Shown here: positions 1 to 8,750 of the stretch, one piece after another | Position numbering within the stretch: the first letter of the stretch is position 1 | Layout: every line of letters starts with the position of its first letter | Source of the DNA: Sphingomonas ginsengisoli An et al. 2013 | GTDB taxonomy: Bacteria > Pseudomonadota > Alphaproteobacteria > Sphingomonadales > Sphingomonadaceae | DNA length: 64,000 nucleotides | Direction of reading: 5' to 3' | Assembly: GCF_009363895.1 (NCBI RefSeq) | Contig: NZ_CP045434.1 | Coordinates: forward strand, 1,736,001 to 1,800,000 | The notes under the pieces: generated by a model | Database searches by the model: none | What the model was told of the DNA's origin: nothing | Seen by the model: only the letters and a program-made list of their open reading frames with translations | Translations under genes and position numbers: made by a program

Positions 1-2854
1 GCGCGTCGCCGGCATTGGCCTGGTTGGTCAGCGTATCGAGATACTGGTAGCTCACATTGACCCCGACCCGGCTGCCCGCCCCCAGGAAGGGCGTCGGGCG
101 GCGATAGTCGATGCTGGCGATCACGCCCTTGTAACGCAGCTGCGCCGAGTTGAAGTAGCTCGTCCCGACGCTGTTAAGCTGGCCACTCGCGTCTCGGCTG
201 AGCAGGGCGCAGAACGGATTATTGGGATAGGTCGTCGAGTCGTAGCAGGCTGCCACCACCTGACTGTTGGAGAACTGGCTGATGGCATTCTTCAGCTTGA
301 CGCTGACATAGTCCACCGTGGCGTTGAACCCCGGCAGGAAGCGCGGGGTGATCACCGCGCCGGCCGTGATGCTATCCGACTTTTCGTTGGTCAGGTCGGG
401 GTTGCCGAAGGTGAAAGTCGGGAACGACCGCTGGTTGGACAGCGAGCGGAAGTTCGCCGGCAGCCCGGCGGCGGTGCAGTTGGCGGCGCGGGTCGTCGGA
501 TCCGGGCCCTGGTTGCGCAGGGTCTGGTCGCAGACGTCGGTTGCAAAACCAAACGCGCTCGACCGCGGGTTAAACGCTTCGGTCACCGAAGGCGCACGCA
601 CCGCGCGGGTGTAGGCGCCGCGGAAGGCGATATCCCGGATGGGGGCATAGCGGATCTGGCCGGTGTAGGTCGGATCGCTGCCCGCGAGCGAGTTCCAGAT
701 GTAGCGGCCGGCCGTCTGTACCGTCAGGGCGTAGACGCCCGGAACGTGGTTGGCCGGCGAGATGATGTCGGCCTTGAGCTCTCCGAAGATCTCGTTGGTG
801 TGATACTTACCGAATACCGGATCGATCGGCACCGAGCGGCCGTAACTGCCGCGCTGCGACGAATCGCCCGTACCCGAACCGTAATAGAAGACGCCCGGAT
901 CGAAGCTCGAGCTTTCCTGGCGATGTTCGAACCCGGCCGCGAAGCCGAGGTCGCCGCCGGGCAACGAGAACAGCCCACCCGAGATCGACGCCACGAAGTC
1001 GAGCTGCTTGTTGAGGTTGCGCGGGGTGGCGATGGTGGTGATGTAATCCTTGACCGCCTGGCTGTTCTGCTGGCCGAATGGATTGAACGGCACGCAGGTC
1101 CCGCTGATCGTAGCAACCGGCGAGTTGGCGTAGGGCGCGCAGACGATGTTGCCATTGGCGTCGACCGTCGAGTTGAGCGCGTTGAGGAAATTCTGCTGGT
1201 TGAGTTCGGGATTGCGGCTGTTCACCGTCGCCCGGCCGTAGTTAGCGAACGCCTCGAACTTCCACGGCTTGGCGGCGAGGACGTGCAGGTCGCCATCGAT
1301 GCCGCCGACCACGCGAAACACCTGACTCTTGCCGACCGACACGCCCGACGACAGGTCGGTGCTGGCCCGGCTCAGGTAGAAATAGTCCTGATTGTCGACG
1401 ATGCCGAGGTTCTGATCCGAAAACTCATTGTTGGCGATCGAGTTGGCGATTGCCGTCCGGGCCGCCGCCGACAGAAACGGGTTGCTGAGCGGAATGATGA
1501 GGTTGCCGTCGCGGGTGCCCGCGGCATCGAATAGGCCAGTATTGTAAACCGGCTGCGCGGCAAGGTTCTTGCCCTTGCTGACGCTGTACCAACCCTCGCC
1601 GAACAAGCGAATGTTGTCGGTCAGCTGATACGACAGCTCGGTGTTGATGTTGTAGCGCTTGAGGTCGGTCAGCAGATTCGACACTGACTGCAACGAAAAG
1701 CCGTTGCCGCCGCTGGTAAAGACGTTGAAGCCGTCGTCCGGGCCGATCACGCCGCCGAAGTCGATCGGGATGAGGTTACCATTGCTGTCGAAGCGCACCG
1801 ACTGGCCGGCCGCGTTGCGGACGTTGAAGTCGCCGCCAACGAGCGTGGCGACTTGCGGGCTTAGCGGGAAGTCGAGCCCGAACGGTCCCCCGCCGACCAC
1901 GGGCGCGCCGTTGGGATCGACCGAGGTGATGCGGAAGTCGTTGTAGATTACCTGCGGACCGGTGCCGCTGCGCGACTGGTCGAAGCGGTTGTCGAGCGCC
2001 GTCACCCCGCGGTCGGTAGCGAGCAACCCTTTCGAGACGTTATACTCGCCCGCCACTGTGATGTTGCCGCGGCCGTTCCCGAAGTTCTGACCGGCCAGGA
2101 AGCGGATGCGATAATCTGGGGCGTCGCCGCGCTGCGAAATGCCCGACTGCGCGTCGATGTCGAGGCCCTGATAGTTCTTCTTGAGGATGATGTTGATGGT
2201 ACCCGCGATCGCATCCGAACCATAGATCGGCGCGCCGATGGCGGCGACTGTCTCAACCCGATCGATCAGCTTGGTCGGAATGACGTTCAGGTCGACCTGG
2301 CTGCCGCCGGCGCCCGTGGGACCGAAGATCGATGACGTGTTTGACGACACGAAGCGGCGGCCGTTGACCAGCGTCAGGGTGCGTTGCGAGCCGAGGCCGA
2401 GGAAGTCGACGAAGCTTTGCCCGGCGCCAAAGCCCGACTGACTCGCACCAACCGGCGAAGCGCCCGGGACGCCGAAGGTCGGCAGTTCATTGAGCGCCTG
2501 CGCCACGGTCTGGTAGCCGCGGGCGTCGAGTTGTTTGGAATCGATCACTTCGATCGGCGAGGCCGTCTCGATGCCCCGCCGTGCGATGCGCGAGCCGGTG
2601 ACGACCACGTCGTCGTTGGCGACTGTACCATTTTCCGGCGGCCTGGTGACAGTGCTCGTCGCCGGAGCAGTTCCGGCGCCTTGGCTGTCGGTGCCGCCCG
2701 GGGGGCAGGACACGCCGGGGGCCGGAATAGACCCGTCGGGGCAGCGGTCGCTGGTGCTCTGCGGACTGGCGGTCTGGGCGAACGCGGGCGCGGCTGCGAG
2801 GGTCGCGACTACCGATATTGAGGAGAACAGCAGCTGGCGGGCCGAAAGGGTCAA
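1..2854 (-). CDS. TonB-dependent outer-membrane receptor (C-terminus beyond window)
   Basis: Large TonB-dependent receptor, expected to import a siderophore, vitamin or oligosaccharide across the outer membrane using TonB energy; the substrate cannot be read from the sequence. About 951 codons are present and the gene runs off the left edge. The start is TTG at 2854: a GGAG ribosome site lies 7 bases upstream, and no ATG or GTG occurs between it and the upstream in-frame stop. The N-terminus is a signal peptide ending APAFA-QT, then a Pro/Thr-rich linker holding a CPDGS...SCPP double-cysteine motif, then VVVTGSRI and a plug domain (QTVAQALNELP, VNGRRF, IYGSDAIAGTINIIL). The rest reads as alternating beta-barrel strands. 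It stands alone, downstream of fabI on the same strand. Very sure of the family. Confidence 0.92.
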   Translation of the reverse strand, partial: MTLSARQLLFSSISVVATLAAAPAFAQTASPQSTSDRCPDGSIPAPGVSCPPGGTDSQGAGTAPATSTVTRPPENGTVANDDVVVTGSRIARRGIETASPIEVIDSKQLDARGYQTVAQALNELPTFGVPGASPVGASQSGFGAGQSFVDFLGLGSQRTLTLVNGRRFVSSNTSSIFGPTGAGGSQVDLNVIPTKLIDRVETVAAIGAPIYGSDAIAGTINIILKKNYQGLDIDAQSGISQRGDAPDYRIRFLAGQNFGNGRGNITVAGEYNVSKGLLATDRGVTALDNRFDQSRSGTGPQVIYNDFRITSVDPNGAPVVGGGPFGLDFPLSPQVATLVGGDFNVRNAAGQSVRFDSNGNLIPIDFGGVIGPDDGFNVFTSGGNGFSLQSVSNLLTDLKRYNINTELSYQLTDNIRLFGEGWYSVSKGKNLAAQPVYNTGLFDAAGTRDGNLIIPLSNPFLSAAARTAIANSIANNEFSDQNLGIVDNQDYFYLSRASTDLSSGVSVGKSQVFRVVGGIDGDLHVLAAKPWKFEAFANYGRATVNSRNPELNQQNFLNALNSTVDANGNIVCAPYANSPVATISGTCVPFNPFGQQNSQAVKDYITTIATPRNLNKQLDFVASISGGLFSLPGGDLGFAAGFEHRQESSSFDPGVFYYGSGTGDSSQRGSYGRSVPIDPVFGKYHTNEIFGELKADIISPANHVPGVYALTVQTAGRYIWNSLAGSDPTYTGQIRYAPIRDIAFRGAYTRAVRAPSVTEAFNPRSSAFGFATDVCDQTLRNQGPDPTTRAANCTAAGLPANFRSLSNQRSFPTFTFGNPDLTNEKSDSITAGAVITPRFLPGFNATVDYVSVKLKNAISQFSNSQVVAACYDSTTYPNNPFCALLSRDASGQLNSVGTSYFNSAQLRYKGVIASIDYRRPTPFLGAGSRVGVNVSYQYLDTLTNQANAGDA

Positions 2855-3043
2855 ATGATTTCTCCGAGCAAGCGAGACGATTCCGATGAGTCAAAGCCTC
2901 ACCAGAATCGGCAACGTTACAATTGGAAATGCCGAAAAAGGCGCAGGAAGTAAGCGAACTGCGACTTATTTGTCACAATACGGCGGCCGTTTGGAGAATT
3001 ATCGAGGCACGCGGTCGGCCGAGAGCGGCCTCGCCGGCAGCCG

Positions 3044-3850
3044 TCAGACCGTTGCGATGTCCGGCGCGTCCTCGGCCTTCATACCGATCACGTTGTAGCC
3101 CGCGTCAACGTGGTGGACTTCACCCGTCACGCCGCTCGACAGGTCGCTCAGCAGATAGAGCCCGGCCCCGCCGACGTCCTCGATGGTGACATTGCGACGC
3201 AGCGGGCTGTTGAGCTCGTTCCATTTCAAAATGTAGCGGAAGTCGCCGATCCCGCTCGCCGCGAGCGTCTTGATCGGTCCGGCCGAGATCGCGTTGACCC
3301 GGATGTTCTCCTTGCCGAGGTCGGCGGCGAGATATTTGGTCGCGGTCTCGAGCCCCGCCTTGGCGACGCCCATGACGTTGTAGTGCGGGATGACTTTCTC
3401 GGCGCCGTAGTAGGTCAGCGTCAGCAGCGATCCGCCATTTGGCATCAGCCGGGCGGCGCGCTGGGCGACGGCGACGAAGCTGTAGACCGAGATGTTCATG
3501 GTCAGCAGGAAATTGTCGAGGGTCGTGTCGACGAACCGGCCGCGCAGCTCATTCTTGTCCGAAAAGCCGATCGCGTGGACCAGGAAGTCAATCGTCCCCC
3601 ACTTTTGCTCAAGCTCGGCGAAGGTGCGGTCGAGCGCGGCCATGTCGCTGACGTCGCAGTCGAGCAGAAACGGCTCGTGCCCGAGCTGCTCGGCGAGCGG
3701 CCTGACCCGCTTTTCCAGCGCATCGCCCTGATAGGAGAAGGCCATCTCGGCGCCTTGGTCGGCGAGCTGGCGGGCAATGCCCCAGGCCAGCGAACGGTCG
3801 TTGGCGAGGCCCATGATCAGCCCGCGCTTGCCCTGCATCAATCCCGTCAT
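3044..3850 (-). CDS. fabI: Enoyl-[acyl-carrier-protein] reductase (NADH), FabI
   Basis: Catalyses the last step of each fatty-acid elongation cycle, reducing trans-2-enoyl-ACP with NADH in the cytoplasm. The 268-residue length is normal for FabI. The nucleotide-binding turn is GLANDRSLAWGIA near residues 14-26. The catalytic pair Tyr157 and Lys164 sits in HYNVMGVAK, preceded by the FabI-type LTYYGAEK (Tyr147/148). It is the last gene of a minus-strand operon: its ATG overlaps the yihY-type stop by four bases (ATGA), so translation is probably coupled. This enzyme class is the target of triclosan and isoniazid-like inhibitors. Confidence 0.96.
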   Translation of the reverse strand: MTGLMQGKRGLIMGLANDRSLAWGIARQLADQGAEMAFSYQGDALEKRVRPLAEQLGHEPFLLDCDVSDMAALDRTFAELEQKWGTIDFLVHAIGFSDKNELRGRFVDTTLDNFLLTMNISVYSFVAVAQRAARLMPNGGSLLTLTYYGAEKVIPHYNVMGVAKAGLETATKYLAADLGKENIRVNAISAGPIKTLAASGIGDFRYILKWNELNSPLRRNVTIEDVGGAGLYLLSDLSSGVTGEVHHVDAGYNVIGMKAEDAPDIATV

Positions 3851-4905
3851 GTCGAAGGCTCGTCCCTGTTGTCCGTCTTCACCACCTTATCCGCGAGCGC
3901 TGCGAGCGGCTCGGGTCCGGCATTCGGGGCTTCCACCGGCAATTGGCCGGCGTACGGCCCCGAATATTGTTCGCCCTCTAGCGCGACCGCTTCGGTTTCG
4001 GCCAGTGCCGCGTTGAGCTCGGCCCCCATCACCACGCCAAGGCCGATGACGAAGAAGAACAGGAGCGCGATCATCACCCCGGCAAGGCTACCGTAGGTCA
4101 GGCTATAACCGCCGGCCAGCCGCATCGCCTGCGGCAGCAGTTCGGCGGTCAGCAGCCACCAGCTCGTCACCAAAACCGCGCCCGGCCATTTACGGCACTC
4201 GATGCGGCGGTAGCGGCGCGGGGTCAGCACCACGAAGACGATGTAGATGGCGATGTAGAGCGCCACCGCAGGGATCAATTTGTAGATGGGGAAAGAACTG
4301 GTCAGCGGCGCCAGGCGCGGGAAGACGTGGATGATCAGCGCCTCGACCGAGCTGAGTGCCACCGAGGCGGCGAAGGCCGTCATCAGCAGAAGCACCGACG
4401 CGAGAATGAAGCCGATCGACATCAGCCGATATTCCCAGAAGGGCGCGCTATATTTCACTCCATAGGCGCGGCGCAGGATGTCGCGTAGCGTCTCGATGAA
4501 GCTCGCCGCGGTCCACAGCCCGACGATCCCGCCGAACCACAACAATGGCCCGGTGCGCGCGGTGAGCACTTCCTGGACCGGGGCGACCAGCAATTTGCGA
4601 ATGTCGGGCGGGACCTGGAGCAGGACGAAGTTGACCGTGTGCATCGCGTCTTCGCTGCGCCCGAGCAGATGGGCGAGTGCGGCGGCACTGATGAAGAAGG
4701 GGAACATCGCGACCAGCGATAGGTAAGCAAGGTTGCCGGCGTGGATGAACCCGTCGCTGTAAACCCCGACCAGCACGCGCTTGGCGATCTCGAACGGCCG
4801 CTGGCCCGGCTTGAGCCGATCGACCACCTTGCTGCCGAAACGGGCCTGCAGCTCGGCGAGGCGCTTGCGCCGCGCTTCGGGCGATTGGGGAGATAGGCCG
4901 AGCAC
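3847..4905 (-). CDS. YihY/BrkB family inner-membrane protein
   Basis: A 352-residue multi-spanning protein of the YihY/virulence-factor BrkB family (once called RNase BN); its molecular role is not established. About six hydrophobic segments are visible, starting at AYLSLVAMFPFFISAAAL near residue 60 and ending with GVMIALLFFFVIGLGVVMG near 290. The family region AELNAAL follows the last helix. The start is GTG at 4905, nine bases after the stop of the DnaJ-like gene, and the stop overlaps the fabI ATG. The acidic, Pro-rich C-terminal 50 residues are probably cytoplasmic and disordered. Confidence 0.88.
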   Translation of the reverse strand: MLGLSPQSPEARRKRLAELQARFGSKVVDRLKPGQRPFEIAKRVLVGVYSDGFIHAGNLAYLSLVAMFPFFISAAALAHLLGRSEDAMHTVNFVLLQVPPDIRKLLVAPVQEVLTARTGPLLWFGGIVGLWTAASFIETLRDILRRAYGVKYSAPFWEYRLMSIGFILASVLLLMTAFAASVALSSVEALIIHVFPRLAPLTSSFPIYKLIPAVALYIAIYIVFVVLTPRRYRRIECRKWPGAVLVTSWWLLTAELLPQAMRLAGGYSLTYGSLAGVMIALLFFFVIGLGVVMGAELNAALAETEAVALEGEQYSGPYAGQLPVEAPNAGPEPLAALADKVVKTDNRDEPST

Positions 4906-4914
4906 GTCGGTGGG

Positions 4915-5862
4915 CTAGACGCCCAAGGCCGCCCGCGGGTTGCCGCCGCCGGTCCAATCGGCGGCAAAGCGCTCGAGCGCGGCATCACCGGCGGGGAGGT
5001 CGACACTCAGCGTCACCAGTTGGTCACCGCGCTTGCCGCTCTTGCTCGAGAAGCCACGGCTCTTGATCCGCAGCACCTTGCCCGAAGACGCGCCCTTGGG
5101 AACGGTGAGCATCACCGGCCCGTCGGGCGTGGGCACCTTGACCTTGGCGCCGAGCACGGCCTCGTTAAGTGAGACCGGCAAGGTCAGACGGACATCGTCG
5201 CCATCCCGCGAAAAGAAGCGATGCGGCTCGACGACGATCGTGATGAGCGCGTCGCCATTGCCCGCCGTGCCGGGCTCGCCACGGCCCGCGATGCGAATCT
5301 TGGTGCCGTCTTCGACCCCGGGCGGAAGCTTGAGGTCGATCGCCTTGCCGTCGCGTAGAGTGACCCGCTGGGCGGTCAGCGTGGCAGCATCGGTGAACGG
5401 CACGGTCAATCGGTAGGCAACGTCATTGCCCTTTTGCGGCTGGGACCGGCGACCGAACCCGCCGAACCCGCCGCCGGCTCCGGGTCGACCGCCCCCGCCC
5501 CCACGATTGAAGATCCCCTCGAACAGGTCCGACAAGTCGACCCCGTCGGCGTCGCTGAACCCTTCAAAGCCGCCGCTGCCGGGGCTCGGTCCGGTGTAGC
5601 CCGCACCAGCGCCGCTGAAGCCGCCGCCGAATGGCATCTTGGGATTGCCATCCTCATCGAGCTCACCGCGGTCGTAGCGGGCGCGCTTGTCCTTGTCGGA
5701 CAGCAGATCGTAGGCGGCGGTCACCTGGCTGAAGCGCTCGGCCGCCTTGGGATTGTCCTTGTTGGCGTCAGGATGAAGCTGCTTGGCGAGGCTGCGATAG
5801 GCCTTCTTGATCTCGGCGTCGGTGGCGCCGCGCTTGATCCCAAGCCGTGCGTAGAGGTCCAT
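4915..5862 (-). CDS. DnaJ-type co-chaperone (CbpA-like, no zinc finger)
   Basis: J-domain protein that should stimulate a DnaK-type ATPase. From the ATG at 5862 it has 315 residues: a J-domain (DLYARLGI, then HPD in KQLHPDANKD, then AYDLLSDKDKRARYDRG), a Gly/Phe-rich linker at roughly 75-140, and a DnaJ C-terminal substrate-binding region with PPGVEDGTKIRIAGRGEPG. The four CxxCxGxG repeats of true DnaJ are missing, which matches CbpA/DjlA-like class B proteins. A longer in-frame start at 5883 (MRLRHRP) is less likely, because homology begins at MDLYARLG. First gene of the dnaJ-like/yihY/fabI operon, divergent from pdxH. Confidence 0.9.
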   Translation of the reverse strand: MDLYARLGIKRGATDAEIKKAYRSLAKQLHPDANKDNPKAAERFSQVTAAYDLLSDKDKRARYDRGELDEDGNPKMPFGGGFSGAGAGYTGPSPGSGGFEGFSDADGVDLSDLFEGIFNRGGGGGRPGAGGGFGGFGRRSQPQKGNDVAYRLTVPFTDAATLTAQRVTLRDGKAIDLKLPPGVEDGTKIRIAGRGEPGTAGNGDALITIVVEPHRFFSRDGDDVRLTLPVSLNEAVLGAKVKVPTPDGPVMLTVPKGASSGKVLRIKSRGFSSKSGKRGDQLVTLSVDLPAGDAALERFAADWTGGGNPRAALGV

Positions 5863-5952
5863 GGGGCGGTGTCTTAGGCGCAAACCACACCGGCGCGCTA
5901 GGTGGTTCGCCTTGCTTGCCTGCGGTGGGGTCGCGGCTTAGAGCCCCAGGCC

Positions 5953-6534
5953 ATGGCCGACGACCCCTTCGCCCTGTTCGAGCAATGGTTCGCCGAGGCT
6001 CAGACCCATGAACCCAACGATCCCGACGCGATGGCGCTGGCGACGGCCACCCCCGACGGACGGCCGTCGGTCCGGATGGTGTTGATGCGGCTGCACGGGC
6101 CGCAAGGGTTCGGCTTCTTCACCAATCTCGAGAGCCGCAAGGGCGAGGAGATCGCCGCCAATCGCCACGCCGCGCTGTGCATCCACTGGAAATCGTTGCG
6201 CAAACAGGTCCGCGCCGAAGGCCAGCTCGAGCCGGTTAGCGAGGCGGAAGCCGACGCCTATTTCGCGAGCCGCTCGCGCACCAGCCGGATCGGCGCTTGG
6301 GCGAGCGACCAGTCGCGACCGCTGGCCAGCCGCGCGACTTTTCTCGATCGGGTCGAGCAGGTGAAGGAACGCTTCGGCGATGGCCCGGTCGAACGGCCCC
6401 CACACTGGTCGGGCTTTCGCCTCGTTCCCGAGCGGATCGAATTTTGGGAAGACGGCGAGTTCCGCTTGCATCACCGCCGTCTGTTCACCCGCCGCGCCGA
6501 CGGCGGCTGGGACGAAGGGCTGCTTTTCCCATGA
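5953..6534 (+). CDS. pdxH: Pyridoxamine 5'-phosphate oxidase
   Basis: FMN-dependent oxidation of pyridoxine or pyridoxamine 5'-phosphate to pyridoxal 5'-phosphate, the last step of vitamin B6 synthesis and salvage. The 193-residue protein shows the family landmarks in order: AMALATATPDGRPSVRMVL (FMN site), GFGFFTNLESRKGEEIAAN, ALCIHWKSLRKQVRAEG, SRIGAWASDQS and the C-terminal RRLF/W region. The ATG at 5953 is chosen because the start of homology (MADDPFALFEQWF) is there; an in-frame extension to 5902 adds only low-complexity sequence. The stop overlaps the next ATG (ATGA at 6531-6534), so it is cotranscribed with the cation efflux gene. Confidence 0.94.
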   Translation: MADDPFALFEQWFAEAQTHEPNDPDAMALATATPDGRPSVRMVLMRLHGPQGFGFFTNLESRKGEEIAANRHAALCIHWKSLRKQVRAEGQLEPVSEAEADAYFASRSRTSRIGAWASDQSRPLASRATFLDRVEQVKERFGDGPVERPPHWSGFRLVPERIEFWEDGEFRLHHRRLFTRRADGGWDEGLLFP

Positions 6535-7457
6535 GGGTTACGGGCGAGGAGCGCGCCAAGCTGTCGACCCGCGCCGCGCTCGCCAGCGTCGGCATGGCGA
6601 GCCTCCTGCTGGTGGCCAAGGGCTGGGCGGCGATCGCGACCGATTCGACCGCGATGCTCGGCAGCCTTGCCGACACCGCGCTCGACCTTATCGCTAGTTT
6701 GGTGACGCTGGCCGGGGTGCGGATCGCAGCGATTCCGGCCGACCACGATCATCGCTTCGGACATGGCAAGGCCGAGGCGCTGGTGGCGCTCGCACAGGTG
6801 GTCCTGATTTCAGTCAGCGCGATCGGCATCGGCTGGCGCGCGGTGCAGCGGCTGCTCGAAGGGGCGCCGACCGAAAATGCCGAGCTGGGCGTGGGGGTGT
6901 CGATCCTCGCGATGGCCGCGACCGCGCTGCTGCTCGCCTATCAGAAGCGCGTGATCAGCCGGACCGGCTCGGTCGCGATCCAGACCGACAATCTGCATTA
7001 CAAGTCCGACTTCGTGCTCAACGGCGCGGTGATCGTCGCTTTGGTGCTCGACCAGTGGCTCAGCATCAGCGGCGCAGATGCGGTGTTCGGGATCGGGATT
7101 GGGCTGTGGCTGCTGTGGGGCGCGTGGCACGCCGCGGGCGAGAGCGTCAACCAACTGATGGACGCCGAATGGCCGCTCGATAAGCGCGAGGCCTTTCTGG
7201 GCGCCTGCGCCGAATATCCCGAGCTCAAGGGCATTCACGACGTTCGAACCCGTACCGCGGGCATGCATGATTTCATCCAGTTCCACGTCTGGGTGCCCGA
7301 GGATTGGACCGTCCGTGAGGCCCATGACAAACTCGATTCGATCGAGGAGAAACTGCAGCAGCGTTTCCCTGGAACAGAGATTCTGATGCACTTCGACCCC
7401 GAGGGGCATATCGATCGCGAAGGCATGCTGCCGCATCATCTGACGGAACGCCGATGA
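6531..7457 (+). CDS. Cation diffusion facilitator (FieF-type metal efflux)
   Basis: Inner-membrane proton/divalent-metal antiporter of the CDF family, probably exporting Zn, Fe or related metals. It has 308 residues with about six helices. The first metal-site helix contains SLADTALDLIASL, followed by the loop DHDHRFGHGKAEALVAL that links helices 2 and 3. A second Asp pair lies in HYKSDFVLNGAVIVALVLD. The C-terminal cytoplasmic domain has VRTRTAGMHDFIQFHVWV. The His/Asp spacing resembles FieF rather than the His-rich ZitB/CzcD type. ATGA overlaps at both ends couple it to pdxH and to the PhzF gene. Confidence 0.92.
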   Translation: MRVTGEERAKLSTRAALASVGMASLLLVAKGWAAIATDSTAMLGSLADTALDLIASLVTLAGVRIAAIPADHDHRFGHGKAEALVALAQVVLISVSAIGIGWRAVQRLLEGAPTENAELGVGVSILAMAATALLLAYQKRVISRTGSVAIQTDNLHYKSDFVLNGAVIVALVLDQWLSISGADAVFGIGIGLWLLWGAWHAAGESVNQLMDAEWPLDKREAFLGACAEYPELKGIHDVRTRTAGMHDFIQFHVWVPEDWTVREAHDKLDSIEEKLQQRFPGTEILMHFDPEGHIDREGMLPHHLTERR

Positions 7458-8230
7458 TTCTGCCCTTCTTCCAGGTCGATGCCTTCGCGCCGACCCCGCT
7501 GACTGGCAATCCCGCCGCGGTGATGCCGCTCGAGCAATGGCTGCCCGACGCGCAGCTTCAGGCGATCGCGGCCGAGAATAATCTCAGCGAGACCGCCTTT
7601 GCGGTGCCGCTCGATGGCGAGGACGCCGACTATCACCTCCGCTGGTTCACCCCGACGGTCGAAGTCGACATGTGCGGCCACGCTACGCTCGCTTCGGGAC
7701 ACATCCTGCTGACCGGCGAGCGGGTGCGGTTCCGGACCCGCTCGGGCGTGCTGACTGTCGAGCGGCATGAAGACCTGCTGCGGCTGAGCCTACCGGCCTC
7801 GACCGTCGTCGAGGCCACCGCACCCGAGGCGCTGGCGGCGCTCGGTGTCACCGGCCCGGTGCAGCGCGGCAGCGGCGGCAATGGCGCGATCATCGTCGTC
7901 CTCGAGAATGAGGCAGCGGTGCGCGCGGTGCGGCCCGACTTCACCGCGCTGGCCGCGATCGACGCGTTGGTGATGGTCACCGCGCCGGGCGTCGAGACCG
8001 ACGTCGGGAGCCGGGTATTCGCGGCTTATCACGGGATCGACGAGGATCCGGTCACGGGGTCGGCGCATGCGGCGCTGGTGCCTTACTGGTCGGCGCGGCT
8101 CGGGCGGACCCGCTTCAGCGCCGCGCAGGTCGGCCCGCGCGGCGGCCTGCTCGACTGCGAGCTTGCCGGCGACCGTGTGCTTCTGTCGGGCCGCTGCTGG
8201 ACGGTGATCGAGGGCAGCTTCCAGCTCTAG
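7454..8230 (+). CDS. PhzF family isomerase/epimerase
   Basis: A 258-residue protein with the diaminopimelate-epimerase-like fold of the PhzF/YddE family. Visible landmarks are QVDAFAPTPLTGNPAAV at the N-terminus, the likely catalytic Glu in NNLSETAF (about residue 46), RWFTPTVEVDMCGHATLA, and the C-terminal phosphate-loop-like DEDPVTGSAHAAL. There are no phenazine genes nearby, so a housekeeping YddE-like role is likelier than phenazine synthesis; the substrate is unknown. Last gene of the pdxH operon. Its stop codon shares the CTAG at 8227-8230 with the convergent NUDIX gene. Confidence 0.9.
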   Translation: MILPFFQVDAFAPTPLTGNPAAVMPLEQWLPDAQLQAIAAENNLSETAFAVPLDGEDADYHLRWFTPTVEVDMCGHATLASGHILLTGERVRFRTRSGVLTVERHEDLLRLSLPASTVVEATAPEALAALGVTGPVQRGSGGNGAIIVVLENEAAVRAVRPDFTALAAIDALVMVTAPGVETDVGSRVFAAYHGIDEDPVTGSAHAALVPYWSARLGRTRFSAAQVGPRGGLLDCELAGDRVLLSGRCWTVIEGSFQL

Positions 8231-8706
8231 CCGGCCAGCGCGGCTACGAGGGCGTCGAGCAACGGCAACTGGCTCTTGAGCATGGCTTCGCGTGCACCGG
8301 CGATGTCGAACCAGCGCGCCTCGACAACCTCAGGGAAACGTTCGAGCTGACCCGATCGTGGCGGCCACTCCATCTCGAACTCGATGCTGGTCAGGGCGGC
8401 GGGATCGAACTCTCCCTCCGCCGCGAATGCCTCGACAAGCTTGCCGCCTGCCTGGCGGACGGTGCTGAGTGGCCAGGGCGGAGCGCCGATGATCATTCCG
8501 GTTTCCTCGCCGAATTCGCGCACCGCCGCGTCGAGCGGGCTCTCCCCAGCCTCGATCATGCCCTTGGGGATCATCCAGGCGCCGATGTCCTTGTGTCGCC
8601 AATAAGGGCCGCCGGGCTTCACCAGCAGCACCTCAAGCGGCGGGCCGATGCGATAGAGCAGCACCCCCGCGCTATGCGGACCCCGGCGTGGACGAGCATC
8701 AGCCAT
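8227..8706 (-). CDS. NUDIX hydrolase
   Basis: A 159-residue NUDIX-fold pyrophosphohydrolase. The Nudix box is complete: the glycine of MIEAGES opens it, followed by AVREFGEETG with the catalytic REFxEExG core, near residues 50-72. It starts with SAGVLLYRIGPPLEVLLVKPGG and WRHKDIGAWMIPKG, the pattern of the DR1025/YfcD-like subgroup that cleaves nucleoside diphosphate derivatives. The substrate cannot be assigned. Single gene, tail-to-tail with the PhzF gene, sharing the CTAG stop. Confidence 0.91.
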   Translation of the reverse strand: MADARPRRGPHSAGVLLYRIGPPLEVLLVKPGGPYWRHKDIGAWMIPKGMIEAGESPLDAAVREFGEETGMIIGAPPWPLSTVRQAGGKLVEAFAAEGEFDPAALTSIEFEMEWPPRSGQLERFPEVVEARWFDIAGAREAMLKSQLPLLDALVAALAG

Positions 8707-8750
8707 GACCGCTCAACGCTTTGCACCGCCGACGGGTCAACCGATCATTG

